64,000 nucleotides of DNA, taken from Pseudenterobacter timonensis (GTDB lineage Bacteria; Pseudomonadota; Gammaproteobacteria; Enterobacterales; Enterobacteriaceae). A model generated the notes under the pieces. It saw nothing but the letters and a program-made list of their open reading frames with translations. It made no database searches and was not told the origin of the DNA. The stretch lies in contig NZ_FCOP01000011.1 of NCBI RefSeq assembly GCF_900021175.1, positions 372,001-436,000 on the forward strand. The letters run 5' to 3'. How positions within the stretch are numbered: the first letter of the stretch is position 1; each line of letters starts with the position of its first letter. Positions 48,999 through 58,973 of this stretch are shown here, piece by piece. Position numbers and translations under genes: made by a program.

Positions 48999-49646
48999 AT
49001 GTTACAGGTATACCTTGTTCGCCACGGTGAAACGCAGTGGAACGCCGAGCGACGTATTCAAGGCCAGTCAGACAGCCCTCTTACCGCCAAAGGCGAAAAG
49101 CAGGCGATGCAGGTGGCGGAACGGGCCAGAACGCTTGGCATCACCCATGTTATCGCCAGTGATTTAGGCCGCACCCGGCAAACGGCGCGCATTATCGCCG
49201 ATGTCTGCGGATGCGAAGTGACGCTGGAGCCGCGCCTGCGCGAGCTGGATATGGGCGTGCTGGAAAAACGTCACGTGGATTCTCTTACCGAAGAAGAAGA
49301 GGGCTGGCGCCGTACGCTGGTCAACGGCACTGAAGGGGGCCGTATTCCCGAGGGCGAGTCGATGCTGGAGCTGAGCCAGCGTGTACATGCGGCGCTGGCG
49401 GAGTGCCTGAAGCTGCCGGAAGGGAGCCGTCCGCTGCTGGTGAGTCACGGCATTGCGCTCGGCTGTCTGGTCAGCACTATTCTGGGGCTACCGGCATGGG
49501 CCGAACGACGTCTGCGTCTGCGTAACTGTTCTATCTCCCGTATCGACTATCAGGAGAGCCCGTGGCTGGCATCGGGTTGGGTGGTGGAGATGGCGGGAGA
49601 TGTGTCGCATCTGGACGCTCCCGCACTGGATGAGTTGCAGCGTTAA
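48999..49646 (+). CDS. gpmB: Histidine-phosphatase-family enzyme GpmB
   Basis: The protein has 215 residues with the histidine phosphatase signature RHGET (His9) and later ELDMGVLEKRHVD and VSHGIALGCL (second histidine). It was named as a phosphoglycerate mutase homologue; the family also includes phosphatases, and its substrate is not certain. Its stop overlaps the convergent rob end by 4 bp. Confidence 0.94.
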   Translation: MLQVYLVRHGETQWNAERRIQGQSDSPLTAKGEKQAMQVAERARTLGITHVIASDLGRTRQTARIIADVCGCEVTLEPRLRELDMGVLEKRHVDSLTEEEEGWRRTLVNGTEGGRIPEGESMLELSQRVHAALAECLKLPEGSRPLLVSHGIALGCLVSTILGLPAWAERRLRLRNCSISRIDYQESPWLASGWVVEMAGDVSHLDAPALDELQR

Positions 49647-50512
49647 CGACGAATGGGAACCAGATATTCCATTCGCAGATCGATAGGGCCTTGTTCCGTT
49701 CTTGCTTCATTGACCGGATAGTAGCGCTCAATATCCTGACCTTTACGGCGGTTGAGATTCAGCATCGGCATACAGGTACCGTAAACGGTCAGGATAAACT
49801 CCTGAACTCCCGTTCCCAGCCCTTCATAGGTGAACATCACATAGTCGCCGCCTTCCAGCACAACAGGCTTGGCGCCCTGAATGTAGCCGTTCGCCAGCTC
49901 AGGAGGCAGAGCGGTGGTATAGAACACCTCCTGCTCGTCATCTTTCTCCAGGCTCGGGCGCGTTTCGTTCAGACCATAAAGCAGCGGCGGGATTTTCGGC
50001 GCATGGCTCAGGAACTCTTGCCAGAACTGCTTACGCATCTGGTGACGGAACTCGGAAATCTGCTCCAGCGAGCAGGCATAGCTCTGCGTGGTCCCGACCA
50101 GGCGCGTCTCAGGCAGAGTGATAAATTCATGTTTCGGCATCACAAATTCGCCCAGACGCAGCGGCGGGCGCATGCCAAACGAGCTCCAGTCTGGGGCGCG
50201 ACGATAAAGCGCCGGCGTCAGCGAAAACTGTTTCTTAAACGCGCGGGTAAAAGTCTGCTGAGAGTCGAAACGGTACTGAAGCGCAATGTCCAGAATCGGA
50301 CGAGCTGTCAGGCGCAGCGCAACGGCTGATTTCGACAAACGACGCGCGCGGATATAGGCACCGATAGCATGACCGGTAACATCTTTAAACATTCTTTGCA
50401 GGTGCCACTTGGAATAGCCCGCTTTTGCCGCCACATTATCAAGTGACAACGGCTGGTCCAGATGGCCTTCAAGCCAGTTAAGCAGGTCGCGAATAATCCC
50501 AGCCTGATCCAT
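49643..50512 (-). CDS. rob: Right origin-binding protein Rob
   Basis: The protein has 289 residues. An N-terminal AraC-type double helix-turn-helix (about 1-105: LDNVAAKAGYSKWHLQRMFK, YIRARRLSKSAVALR) is joined to a GyrI-like ligand domain (about 120-289). It activates the mar/sox/rob regulon for antibiotic, solvent and superoxide resistance. The residue pattern is almost the same as in E. coli. Some 212 bp separate it from the divergent creA. Confidence 0.96.
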   Translation of the reverse strand: MDQAGIIRDLLNWLEGHLDQPLSLDNVAAKAGYSKWHLQRMFKDVTGHAIGAYIRARRLSKSAVALRLTARPILDIALQYRFDSQQTFTRAFKKQFSLTPALYRRAPDWSSFGMRPPLRLGEFVMPKHEFITLPETRLVGTTQSYACSLEQISEFRHQMRKQFWQEFLSHAPKIPPLLYGLNETRPSLEKDDEQEVFYTTALPPELANGYIQGAKPVVLEGGDYVMFTYEGLGTGVQEFILTVYGTCMPMLNLNRRKGQDIERYYPVNEARTEQGPIDLRMEYLVPIRR

Positions 50513-50724
50513 ATATTATCCTCATCCTTTACACAGCAGGTGCCTGATGACAGGTTAGCGGATGATAGCATTTTTTGGCATTTTAGCATTCAGTGTTTTT
50601 TTTGCGCATAAGTGCTTTTTCTGCTCTCTGTTTTTCCGGTATTTTCTAATCCTGTGATCTTGTTAGGGTTTTTTCTTTAATTGTTGAATAATGACCCTTA
50701 GCGACATTTAAATATGGTAACAAT

Positions 50725-51195
50725 ATGAAATACAAGACTTTAATCGCTACAGCCCTGCTGCTGCTCGCTGGCCGCGCCGTACAGGCGGAAGAGATTGGCT
50801 CTGTCGATACGGTGTTCAAGATCTTCGGCCCGGATCATAAAATTGTGGTTGAGGCATTTGACGATCCCGACGTTAAAAACGTCACCTGCTATATCAGTCG
50901 GGCGAAAACAGGCGGCATTAAAGGCGGGTTGGGACTGGCGGAAGATACCTCCGACGCGGCCATCTCCTGTCAGCAGGTTGGGCCAATTGAGTTAAGCGAT
51001 AAGATTAAGAACGGTAAGGCGCAGGGAGATGTGGTGTTCCAGAAACGGACCTCGCTGGTATTCAAAAAGCTCCAGGTGGTGCGTTTTTACGATGCGAAGC
51101 GCAATACGCTCGCCTATCTTGCCTATTCAGATAAGGTTGTGGAAGGCTCACCGAAAAATGCCCTGAGCGCGGTACCGATTATGCCGTGGCGTTGA
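50725..51195 (+). CDS. creA: CreA family periplasmic protein
   Basis: The protein has 156 residues with a signal peptide ([21 protein letters not shown]) and a CreA domain with conserved [27 protein letters not shown] and a second cysteine. The function is unknown. In E. coli it heads creABCD, but here the next gene is the convergent arcA and a strong terminator closes this transcript. The CreBC two-component system and CreD are therefore absent at this site. Confidence 0.94.
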   Translation: MKYKTLIATALLLLAGRAVQAEEIGSVDTVFKIFGPDHKIVVEAFDDPDVKNVTCYISRAKTGGIKGGLGLAEDTSDAAISCQQVGPIELSDKIKNGKAQGDVVFQKRTSLVFKKLQVVRFYDAKRNTLAYLAYSDKVVEGSPKNALSAVPIMPWR

Positions 51196-51240
51196 TTTTC
51201 AGGCTCTGCGTGGCGCCGCACCTTAAGGTTTTGGCGCAAA

Positions 51241-51268
51241 AAAAACGGCGCGAAAGCGCCGTTTTTTT
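51241..51268. terminator. Bidirectional terminator between creA and arcA
   Basis: A perfect stem ACGGCGC / GCGCCGT with a GAAA loop is flanked by A-runs on the left and T-runs on the right, so a U-tract follows the hairpin on both strands. It can end both convergent transcripts. Confidence 0.92.
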
Positions 51269-51286
51269 CATCCGTACCGGGCGGAA

Positions 51287-52003
51287 TTACTCTTGCAGGT
51301 CGCCACAGAAGCGATAGCCTTCACCATGAATGGTGGCGATAATTTCCGGCGTGTCCGGCGTGGATTCGAAATGTTTACGAATACGACGAATGGTCACGTC
51401 AACGGTACGGTCGTGCGGCTTCAGCTCGCGGCCGGTCATTTTCTTCAGCAGTTCTGCGCGGGACTGAATTTTGCCCGGGTTTTCACAGAAGTGCAGCATG
51501 GCGCGAAATTCGCTGCGCGGCAGTTTATACTGCTCACCGTTCGGACCAATCAGCGAGCGGCTATTAATATCCAGCTCCCAGCCGTTAAACTTGTAGCTGT
51601 CAACGCTACGACGCTCTTCGCTGACCGTACCCAGATTCATGGTGCGGGAGAGCAGGTTGCGCGCGCGAATGGTTAATTCGCGAGGGTTAAACGGCTTGGT
51701 GATGTAGTCATCCGCGCCGATTTCGAGGCCCAGAATTTTATCAACTTCGTTATCACGGCCCGTCAGGAACATGAGCGCGACGTTCGCCTGTTCACGCAGT
51801 TCGCGCGCCAGAAGAAGGCCATTCTTGCCCGGCAGGTTGATATCCATAATAACCAGGTTGATATCATTTTCAGAAAGGATCTGATGCATCTCTGCGCCAT
51901 CGGTCGCTTCAAAGACATCGTAGCCTTCTGCTTCGAAAATGCTCTTTAACGTGTTGCGTGTTACCAACTCGTCTTCAACGATAAGAATGTGCGGGGTCTG
52001 CAT
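51287..52003 (-). CDS. arcA: Aerobic respiration control response regulator ArcA
   Basis: The protein has 238 residues. Its receiver domain has the acidic pocket IVEDE and the phosphorylation site Asp54 ([11 protein letters not shown]). The OmpR-type winged helix follows, with [22 protein letters not shown]. It is virtually identical to E. coli ArcA. Phosphorylated by ArcB under low oxygen, it represses respiratory and TCA genes. It has a long upstream region with an FNR site at 52281-52294. Confidence 0.98.
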   Translation of the reverse strand: MQTPHILIVEDELVTRNTLKSIFEAEGYDVFEATDGAEMHQILSENDINLVIMDINLPGKNGLLLARELREQANVALMFLTGRDNEVDKILGLEIGADDYITKPFNPRELTIRARNLLSRTMNLGTVSEERRSVDSYKFNGWELDINSRSLIGPNGEQYKLPRSEFRAMLHFCENPGKIQSRAELLKKMTGRELKPHDRTVDVTIRRIRKHFESTPDTPEIIATIHGEGYRFCGDLQE

Positions 52004-52098
52004 GTTTGCTACCTAAATTGCCAACTAAATCGAAACAGGAAGTACAAAAGTCCCTGACCTGCCTGATGCATGTTGCAAATTAACATGACCAGGCTAAC

Positions 52099-52239
52099 GT
52101 GACTAAAGTACGTAATTGCGTTCTTGATGCACTTTCCATCAACGTCAACAACATCATTAGCTTGGTCGTGGGCACTTTCCCTCTGGACCCGACAGTGTCA
52201 AAAACGGCTGTCATCCTAACCATTTTAACAGCAACATAA
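52099..52239 (+). CDS. yjjY: Conserved small ORF YjjY (46 aa), GTG start
   Basis: Reading from the GTG at 52099 gives 46 codons ending at TAA (52237-52239). The product begins MTKVRNCVLDALSINVNNII and ends AVILTILTAT. As I recall the E. coli small protein YjjY, it differs at very few positions. This is strong protein-level conservation, although the start codon is GTG here rather than ATG. The ORF is transcribed divergently from arcA and lies inside the arcA leader/promoter region, so the conservation could partly reflect arcA regulatory DNA. No strong ribosome site is seen. The function is unknown. Confidence 0.6.
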   Translation: MTKVRNCVLDALSINVNNIISLVVGTFPLDPTVSKTAVILTILTAT

Positions 52240-52638
52240 CAGGCTAAGACGTTCCGGACACCCAATAAAACTACGCTTCGTTGACATATATCAAGTTCAA
52301 TTGTAGCACGTTAACAGTTTGATGAAATCATCGTAGCTGAATGATAGCCTTTTTAACAAATTTACAATAAACCAAGTGGTTGCAAACATTAATTAATAAA
52401 CGAAATGAATCCAAACAAAAAAAGCGAATTGACAGCTTATTATCATTAGTAAACATAGGGATAAGTTATGTTTACCCGTAGCTGAACGGATAGTTCATCT
52501 GCAAAACAGTTTAGCTTTTTTAATTCATTGTGGGGCATCATTTCGGTGATTTGTGTTGCAATTTTGTAAATTCGCGCTGCGTAATATGTTGACGGGCATC
52601 ACATTTTTTTACTGTAACTGATTAAAAAGAGAGCAGAA
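52240..52638. promoter_or_regulatory. AT-rich arcA/yjtD regulatory region
   Basis: Some 400 bp, plus the yjjY ORF, separate arcA from yjtD. The sequence is markedly AT-rich, especially 52300-52480. It is likely to contain the arcA promoters and the yjtD promoter. Apart from the FNR box listed separately I cannot assign sites reliably. Confidence 0.5.
52281..52294 (-). promoter_or_regulatory. FNR-binding site upstream of arcA
   Basis: TTGACATATATCAA matches the FNR consensus TTGAT-4-ATCAA at nine of ten specified positions. It lies 278 bp from the arcA start, consistent with the known FNR-dependent activation of arcA from a distal promoter. Confidence 0.7.
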
Positions 52639-53325
52639 ATGCATTTGTCGATAGTGCTGGTTTCGCCAGCGAGAGCCGAAAATATTGGCGCCGCCGCGCG
52701 GGCCATGAAAACGATGGGCTTTACCGATTTACGGATTGTGGCGAGCGAGGCGTATCATGAACCCGCGGCGCGCAGGGTGGCGCATGGTTCTGGCGATATC
52801 ATTGATAATATTACACATTATGAGACGCTGGCCGACGCGCTTCACGATGTCTCCTTCACGGTCGCTACCACCGCGCGCAGCAGGGCGAAGTTTCATTACT
52901 ACGCGACCCCGGAAGAACTGGTGCCGCTTCTGGCGGAAAAAAGCCAGTGGCTGGGCAGGGCGGCACTGGTTTTTGGCCGGGAAGATTCAGGTCTCACCAA
53001 CGAAGAGCTGGCGCTCGCCGACGTGCTGACAGGGGTGCCGATGGCGGCGGATTATCCTTCGCTTAATCTGGGGCAGGCGGTGATGGTCTATTGCTATCAA
53101 TTAGCATCCTTAATGCAAATTTCCGCGCCGCAGGCCGCTGGCGCTGATGAACATCAGCTTGTCGCCCTGCGCGCCCGCACGCAAAGCTTACTGTCGCGGC
53201 TGGGCGTGGCGGACGACATTAAAATGGCGGACTGGCTGGATCAGCGCCTTGGGCTGCTTGAGCAGCGCGACACCGCCATGCTCCATCGGTTGCTGCACGA
53301 TATCGAAAAAAAACTGGCAGAGTAA
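52639..53325 (+). CDS. yjtD: SPOUT-family RNA methyltransferase YjtD (LasT/TrmJ-like)
   Basis: The protein has 228 residues. The alpha/beta-knot methyltransferase features are the N-terminal IVLVSPARAENIGAAARAMKTMG, the central ALVFGREDSGLTNEE and the knot segment YPSLNLGQAVMVYCYQL. It is the LasT homologue upstream of thr in E. coli. It is related to the TrmJ 2'-O-methyltransferase, but its RNA target is unproven. An AAGAGAG ribosome site precedes the start. Confidence 0.92.
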   Translation: MHLSIVLVSPARAENIGAAARAMKTMGFTDLRIVASEAYHEPAARRVAHGSGDIIDNITHYETLADALHDVSFTVATTARSRAKFHYYATPEELVPLLAEKSQWLGRAALVFGREDSGLTNEELALADVLTGVPMAADYPSLNLGQAVMVYCYQLASLMQISAPQAAGADEHQLVALRARTQSLLSRLGVADDIKMADWLDQRLGLLEQRDTAMLHRLLHDIEKKLAE

Positions 53326-53457
53326 AACGCTGCGATAAGTTTTTATGATGGCGAAAATGACTGGTGATAAGGTTGTCCATGGTCTGACAGGTTGGAAGTG
53401 AAGCGTCAGACAGCGGGTCGCCAGTGTAGCGCAAATTGTGATCAAATTAAAAATTCA

Positions 53458-53486
53458 TTGACTTACGGTGCCCGATCCTTTAACCC
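53458..53486 (+). promoter_or_regulatory. thr operon promoter
   Basis: TTGACT (53458-53463) and TAACCC (53481-53486) are separated by 17 bp and align with the E. coli thrLABC promoter. The -35 is near consensus and the -10 is weak, as in E. coli. Confidence 0.75.
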
Positions 53487-53535
53487 TAAAAGAATAGAGC
53501 ACAGACAGATAATAATGACAGAGTACACAACATCC

Positions 53536-53604
53536 ATGACACGCATCAGCATCACCACCATTACCACAACCATCACCATTACCACAGGTAACGGTGCGGG
53601 CTGA
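53536..53604 (+). CDS. thrL: thr operon leader peptide
   Basis: The leader peptide has 22 residues from the ATG at 53536. It starts MTRISITTITTT and ends GNGAG, with nine threonine and five isoleucine codons. Ribosome stalling at these codons when Thr/Ile-tRNA is scarce prevents the attenuator hairpin at 53629-53659 from forming. An upstream in-frame ATG at 53515 is open, but E. coli alignment supports 53536. Confidence 0.93.
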   Translation: MTRISITTITTTITITTGNGAG

Positions 53605-53628
53605 CGCGTACAGGAAAAACAGAAAAAA

Positions 53629-53659
53629 GCCCGCACCTGAACAGTGCGGGCTTTTTTTT
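53629..53659 (+). terminator. thr operon attenuator
   Basis: A GCCCGCAC / GTGCGGGC perfect 8-bp stem with a 7-nt loop is followed by eight T residues. An alternative pairing partner (GGTGCGGGCTGA) lies at the end of thrL, giving the antiterminator option. Confidence 0.93.
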
Positions 53660-53685
53660 CGACCAGAGATCACGAGGTTAAGACC

Positions 53686-56148
53686 ATGCGAGTGTTGAAG
53701 TTCGGCGGTACATCAGTGGCAAATGCGGAGCGTTTCCTTCGCGTTGCCGATATTCTGGAGAGTAATGCCAGGCAGGGACAGGTCGCGACCGTGCTCTCTG
53801 CCCCGGCGAAAATCACGAACCACCTGGTGGCGATGATTGAAAAAACCATCGGTGGCCAGGATGCCCTGCCGAACATCAGCGACGCCGAGCGCATTTTCGC
53901 CGATCTGCTTCAGGGGCTGGCCGATGCGCAGCCGGGTTTTCCGCTGGCGCAGCTTAACGCATTCGTCGCGCAGGAATTTGCGCAAATCAAACACGTTCTG
54001 CATGGTATCAGCCTGCTCGGTCAGTGCCCGGACAGCATTAACGCGTCGCTGATTTGCCGCGGCGAGAAACTCTCCATTGCCATTATGGCAGGCCTGCTGG
54101 AAGCCCGTGGTCATCAGGTCACCGTTATCGACCCGGTCGAAAAATTGCTGGCGATGGGCCATTACCTCGAATCTACTGTCGATATCACCGAATCCACCCG
54201 ACGCATCGCCGCCAGCCAGATCCCCTCGGACCATATGATTCTGATGGCGGGCTTTACGGCGGGCAATGAGAAGGGCGAACTGGTGGTGCTGGGCCGTAAC
54301 GGTTCTGATTACTCCGCCGCGGTGCTGGCCGCCTGCCTGCGCGCCGACTGCTGCGAAATCTGGACCGACGTTGACGGTGTTTATACCTGCGATCCGCGCC
54401 AGGTGCCGGACGCCAGGCTGCTGAAGTCGATGTCTTACCAGGAGGCGATGGAACTCTCCTATTTTGGCGCGAAAGTGCTTCATCCGCGCACCATCTCCCC
54501 CATCGCCCAGTTCCAGATCCCCTGTCTGATTAAAAATACCGGTAACCCGCAGGCGCCAGGCACGCTGATTGGCGGCAGTCACAACGAGGACGACCTGCCG
54601 GTGAAGGGGATTTCCAACCTGAATAATATGGCGATGTTCAGCGTCTCCGGTCCCGGTATGAAAGGGATGGTAGGCATGGCGGCGCGCGTCTTTGCCGCCA
54701 TGTCCCGCAACGGTATCTCCGTGGTTCTGATTACCCAGTCCTCCTCTGAATACAGCATCAGCTTCTGTGTGCCGCAGGCCGACTGCCTGCGCGCCCGCCG
54801 CGCGCTGGAAGAGGAGTTCTATCTGGAGCTGAAAGAGGGGTTGCTGGAGCCGCTCTCGATCCAGGAACGTCTGGCGATTATCTCGGTCGTGGGCGACGGT
54901 ATGCGCACCCTGCGCGGCATCTCCGCGAAATTCTTCGCTGCTCTGGCACGCGCCAATATCAACATTGTGGCGATCGCCCAGGGCTCCTCCGAGCGCTCTA
55001 TTTCGGTAGTGGTCGACAATGAGGATGCCACCACTGGAGTGCGTGTCACCCATCAGATGCTTTTCAATACCGATCAGGTGATCGAAGTCTTTGTGATTGG
55101 CGTCGGCGGCGTCGGCGGGGCGTTGCTGGAACAGCTTAAGCGCCAGCAGGCCTGGCTGAAGGACAAACATATCGACCTGCGCGTCTGCGGCGTGGCGAAC
55201 TCAAAGGCGCTGCTCACCAGCGTTCACGGCCTGAATCTGGAGAACTGGCAGGCGGAGCTGGCAGAAGCGAAAGAGCCCTTTAACCTGGGCCGCCTGATCC
55301 GGCTGGTGAAGGAGTATCACCTGCTGAACCCGGTGATAGTCGATTGCACCTCCCATCAGGCGGTAGCCGACCAGTACGCCGATTTCCTGCGCGAAGGGTT
55401 TCATGTGGTAACGCCCAACAAAAAGGCCAACACCTCGTCGATGGCGTACTACCACCAGCTGCGCGCGGCGGCGAGCAAATCACGCCGCAAGTTCCTCTAT
55501 GACACCAACGTGGGGGCCGGGCTGCCGGTGATTGAAAACCTGCAAAACCTGCTGAACGCGGGGGATGAGCTGCAGCGTTTTTCCGGCATCCTCTCCGGTT
55601 CGCTGTCGTTTATCTTCGGTAAGCTCGACGAAGGGGTAAGTCTCTCTGAAGCGACCCGGACGGCCCGCGAGCTGGGCTATACCGAGCCGGACCCGCGCGA
55701 CGATCTTTCGGGCATGGATGTGGCGCGCAAGCTGCTGATCCTCGCCCGTGAAACCGGGCGTGAGCTGGAGCTTTCTGACATCGTCATTGAGCCGGTACTT
55801 CCCGCCTCCTTTGATGCCAGCGGCGACGTGGAAAACTTTATGGCCCGACTGACGCAACTGGATGACGACTTTGCCGCCCGCGTGGCACAAGCCCGTGATG
55901 AAGGGAAGGTATTGCGCTATGTGGGCAACATCGAAGAGGATGGTACCTGCTGCGTAAAAATTGCTGCGGTTGACGGCAACGATCCGCTCTTTAAAGTCAA
56001 AAACGGCGAGAACGCGCTGGCCTTTTACAGCCACTACTACCAGCCGCTGCCGCTGGTGCTGCGCGGCTATGGTGCCGGCAACGACGTCACGGCGGCGGGC
56101 GTGTTTGCCGATCTGCTGCGTACCCTGTCATGGAAGTTAGGAGTTTAA
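53686..56148 (+). CDS. thrA: Bifunctional aspartokinase I / homoserine dehydrogenase I
   Basis: The protein has 820 residues, the E. coli length. The aspartokinase domain begins [17 protein letters not shown]. Two ACT domains lie in the middle (about 315-460), mediating threonine inhibition. The NAD-binding homoserine dehydrogenase domain starts at about 465 ([17 protein letters not shown]). It catalyses the first and third steps of threonine synthesis. The first of the thr structural genes, it is controlled by the thrL attenuator and is separated from thrB by a single base. Confidence 0.98.
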   Translation: MRVLKFGGTSVANAERFLRVADILESNARQGQVATVLSAPAKITNHLVAMIEKTIGGQDALPNISDAERIFADLLQGLADAQPGFPLAQLNAFVAQEFAQIKHVLHGISLLGQCPDSINASLICRGEKLSIAIMAGLLEARGHQVTVIDPVEKLLAMGHYLESTVDITESTRRIAASQIPSDHMILMAGFTAGNEKGELVVLGRNGSDYSAAVLAACLRADCCEIWTDVDGVYTCDPRQVPDARLLKSMSYQEAMELSYFGAKVLHPRTISPIAQFQIPCLIKNTGNPQAPGTLIGGSHNEDDLPVKGISNLNNMAMFSVSGPGMKGMVGMAARVFAAMSRNGISVVLITQSSSEYSISFCVPQADCLRARRALEEEFYLELKEGLLEPLSIQERLAIISVVGDGMRTLRGISAKFFAALARANINIVAIAQGSSERSISVVVDNEDATTGVRVTHQMLFNTDQVIEVFVIGVGGVGGALLEQLKRQQAWLKDKHIDLRVCGVANSKALLTSVHGLNLENWQAELAEAKEPFNLGRLIRLVKEYHLLNPVIVDCTSHQAVADQYADFLREGFHVVTPNKKANTSSMAYYHQLRAAASKSRRKFLYDTNVGAGLPVIENLQNLLNAGDELQRFSGILSGSLSFIFGKLDEGVSLSEATRTARELGYTEPDPRDDLSGMDVARKLLILARETGRELELSDIVIEPVLPASFDASGDVENFMARLTQLDDDFAARVAQARDEGKVLRYVGNIEEDGTCCVKIAAVDGNDPLFKVKNGENALAFYSHYYQPLPLVLRGYGAGNDVTAAGVFADLLRTLSWKLGV

Positions 56149-56149
56149 G

Positions 56150-57079
56150 ATGGTGAAAGTATATGCCCCCGCCTCCAGTGCCAACATGAGCGTCGGGTTT
56201 GATGTGCTGGGCGCGGCGGTCACGCCAGTCGATGGTTCCCTGCTGGGCGATACGGTAACGGTGGAGTCTGCTGAGAGCTTTACGCTGCATAACGCAGGGC
56301 GCTTCGCCAGTAAACTCCCCCCCGAACCGCGAGAGAATATCGTCTACCAGTGCTGGGAGCGCTTTTGTCAGGAGATCGGCAAAACGGTTCCCGTCGCCAT
56401 GACGCTGGAAAAAAGCATGCCGATTGGCTCCGGGCTGGGGTCCAGCGCCTGTTCAGTAGTGGCGGCGCTGGTGGCGATGAATGAATATTGCGGTAAGCCA
56501 CTGAATAATACCCGTCTGCTGGCGCTGATGGGCGAGCTGGAAGGGCGTATTTCCGGTAGCATTCATTACGATAATGTCGCGCCCTGTTTCCTGGGCGGTA
56601 TGCAGCTGATGATCGAAGAGAATGGCATCATCAGCCAGCAGGTGCCGGGTTTTGACGAGTGGCTGTGGGTGCTGGCCTACCCGGGGATCAAGGTCTCCAC
56701 CGCCGAGGCGCGCGCCATCCTGCCTGCGCAGTATCGTCGGCAGGAGTGCATTGCTCATGGCCGTCATCTGGCGGGCTTTATTCACGCCTGCTACACCCGT
56801 CAGCCTCAGCTTGCGGCGAAGCTGATGAAAGATGTGATTGCCGAGCCGTACCGCATGAAGCTGCTGCCGGGCTTTAACAAGGCACGCGAGGCGGCGCTGG
56901 ATACCGGAGCTCTCGCCTGCGGTATCTCCGGCTCAGGCCCGACCCTGTTTGCCCTTTGCGATAAACCGGAAACCGCGCAGCGCGTGGCTGACTGGCTGAC
57001 TACACACTACCTGCAAAATCAGGAAGGCTTTGTTCATATTTGCCGCCTGGACACGGCAGGCGCACGAGTACTGGGATAA
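56150..57079 (+). CDS. thrB: Homoserine kinase
   Basis: The protein has 309 residues. It is a GHMP kinase with [18 protein letters not shown] at the N-terminus, the ATP-binding motif [17 protein letters not shown] and the C-terminal [12 protein letters not shown]. It phosphorylates homoserine for threonine synthase. It begins one base after the thrA stop; thrC starts 3 bp after its own stop, so translation is coupled through the operon. Confidence 0.98.
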   Translation: MVKVYAPASSANMSVGFDVLGAAVTPVDGSLLGDTVTVESAESFTLHNAGRFASKLPPEPRENIVYQCWERFCQEIGKTVPVAMTLEKSMPIGSGLGSSACSVVAALVAMNEYCGKPLNNTRLLALMGELEGRISGSIHYDNVAPCFLGGMQLMIEENGIISQQVPGFDEWLWVLAYPGIKVSTAEARAILPAQYRRQECIAHGRHLAGFIHACYTRQPQLAAKLMKDVIAEPYRMKLLPGFNKAREAALDTGALACGISGSGPTLFALCDKPETAQRVADWLTTHYLQNQEGFVHICRLDTAGARVLG

Positions 57080-57082
57080 ATC

Positions 57083-58369
57083 ATGAAACTCTACAATCTT
57101 AAAGATCACAATGAGCAGGTCAGCTTTGCGCAGGCGGTGACTCAGGGGCTGGGTAAAAACCAGGGGCTTTTCTTTCCGCACGATCTGCCGGAATTTAGCC
57201 TGACCGACATCGATGAGATGCTGAAGCAGGATTTCGTCAGCCGCAGCGCGAAAATCCTCTCCGCCTTTATCGGCGATGAAATTCCGCAGGAGCTGCTGGA
57301 GGAGCGCGTACGTGCGGCCTTCGCTTTCCCTGCGCCGGTTACCCAGGTGGAGCCGGATATTGGCTGTCTGGAGCTGTTCCACGGCCCGACGCTGGCGTTT
57401 AAAGATTTCGGCGGCCGTTTTATGGCGCAGATGCTGACCCATATCAGCGGCGATAAGCCGGTGACAATCCTGACCGCCACCTCCGGGGACACGGGCGCCG
57501 CGGTGGCTCACGCCTTCTACGGCCTGAAAAACGTGCGCGTGGTGATCCTCTATCCGCAGGGTAAAATCAGCCCGCTGCAGGAAAAACTCTTCTGCACCCT
57601 CGGCGGCAACATTGAAACCGTCGCTATCGACGGCGATTTCGACGCCTGCCAGGCGCTGGTGAAACAGGCGTTTGACGATGAAGAGCTGAAAGTGGCGCTG
57701 GGCCTCAACTCCGCCAACTCCATCAACATCAGCCGCCTGCTGGCGCAGATCTGCTACTACTTTGAAGCCGTCGCGCAGCTGCCGCAGGAGGCGCGTAATC
57801 AGCTGGTGATCTCCGTGCCGAGCGGCAACTTCGGCGATTTAACCGCAGGCCTGCTGGCAAAATCACTCGGCCTGCCGGTGAAACGCTTTATTGCCGCCAC
57901 CAACGCCAACGACACCGTGCCGCGCTTCCTGAAAGAGGGGAACTGGGCGCCGAACGCGACCCAGGCGACACTCTCCAACGCGATGGATGTGTCGCAGCCC
58001 AACAACTGGCCGCGCGTGGAGGAGCTGTTCCGTCGTAAAATCTGGCGCCTTGGCGATCTCGGTTACGCGGCGGTGAGCGATGAAACCACGAAAGCGACCA
58101 TGCGCGAGCTGAAAGCGCTCGGCTATACCTCCGAGCCGCATGCCGCGGTGGCGTACCGCGCGCTGCGCGACCAGCTTAATCCTGGCGAGTATGGCCTGTT
58201 CCTCGGCACCGCCCATCCGGCGAAGTTTAAAGAGAGCGTGGAGGCGATTCTGGGCGAAACGCTGCCGCTGCCGAAGGAGCTGGCGGACCGTGCAGATCTG
58301 CCGCTGCTGTCGCATGAACTGCCTGCTAATTTTGCCGCGCTGCGCAAGCTAATGATGACCCGAGCGTAA
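57083..58369 (+). CDS. thrC: Threonine synthase
   Basis: The protein has 428 residues, as in E. coli. The PLP-binding lysine is Lys107 in LAFKDFGGR. TATSGDTGAAVAHAF and the phosphate-binding SVPSGNFGDLTAGL complete the fold. It converts O-phosphohomoserine to threonine. It is the last gene of the operon and is followed by a REP pair. Confidence 0.98.
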   Translation: MKLYNLKDHNEQVSFAQAVTQGLGKNQGLFFPHDLPEFSLTDIDEMLKQDFVSRSAKILSAFIGDEIPQELLEERVRAAFAFPAPVTQVEPDIGCLELFHGPTLAFKDFGGRFMAQMLTHISGDKPVTILTATSGDTGAAVAHAFYGLKNVRVVILYPQGKISPLQEKLFCTLGGNIETVAIDGDFDACQALVKQAFDDEELKVALGLNSANSINISRLLAQICYYFEAVAQLPQEARNQLVISVPSGNFGDLTAGLLAKSLGLPVKRFIAATNANDTVPRFLKEGNWAPNATQATLSNAMDVSQPNNWPRVEELFRRKIWRLGDLGYAAVSDETTKATMRELKALGYTSEPHAAVAYRALRDQLNPGEYGLFLGTAHPAKFKESVEAILGETLPLPKELADRADLPLLSHELPANFAALRKLMMTRA

Positions 58370-58376
58370 GTTTATC

Positions 58377-58453
58377 GCCCGGTGGCGGCAACGCCTTACC
58401 GGGCCTGTAACACCCTCAATCACAGGCCGGGTAAGGCGCAGCCGCCACCCGGC
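58377..58453. repeat. REP-type element pair after thrC
   Basis: Two hairpins, GCCCGGTGGCGG...TTACCGGGC (58377-58404) and GCCGGGTAAGGCG...CCACCCGGC (58426-58453), are followed by a run of Ts. They probably end or protect the thr operon mRNA. Confidence 0.85.
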
Positions 58454-58616
58454 TTTTTTATGGAGGAAATAAGGAGGAAATAAGCAGAGAAAAAGCAGAA
58501 ATTCCCAATAAATGCGGTAACTTAGCGTTTAGGATTGCAGAGAATAACATCCTCCGTTCCTCTCGCGTACGCTTCTTACATCGGCCCACGTTGGGCAAGC
58601 ATGAAAGGAGTTACCT

Positions 58617-58928
58617 ATGTCTAAACTGAAACCTGCGCTGCTCGCACTTTCGCTGATGCTGGTCGCTCCCATGGCGGTACAGGCCGCTGAGATCACCCTC
58701 GTACCCGCGGTTAAATTACAGATTGGCGATCGCGATAATAACGGACACTACTGGGATGGCGGCCGCTGGCGCGACCATGACTGGTGGAAGGCGCACTATG
58801 ACTGGCGTGATAACCACTGGCGCCCGCATGACAACCACCATGACCACCATCCTGATAAGCATCATGACGATCATCATAACGATCGCCACGGCGATCCTCA
58901 TCATGGACCGGGCGGAAAACATCACTGA
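58617..58928 (+). CDS. yaaX: DUF2502 family periplasmic protein YaaX
   Basis: The protein has 103 residues with a signal peptide ending MAVQA. The conserved core [24 protein letters not shown] is followed by tryptophan-rich repeats and a C-terminal tail in which nearly half of the residues are histidine, mixed with Asp and Asn. It matches E. coli YaaX in position and core; the tail is longer and more His-rich than I recall there. GAAAGGAG precedes the start. Metal binding in the periplasm is plausible but unproven. Confidence 0.88.
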   Translation: MSKLKPALLALSLMLVAPMAVQAAEITLVPAVKLQIGDRDNNGHYWDGGRWRDHDWWKAHYDWRDNHWRPHDNHHDHHPDKHHDDHHNDRHGDPHHGPGGKHH

Positions 58929-58973
58929 TCTTTCGCCCCTTTTCCCGCCTGGAGAGGGGCAAGTCAGCGGGAT

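Noticed and set aside
53713..55170. Minus-strand open frame (485 codons) opposite thrA
   Set aside because: It overlaps the complete ThrA coding sequence; the frame is open only because of GC-rich codon usage.
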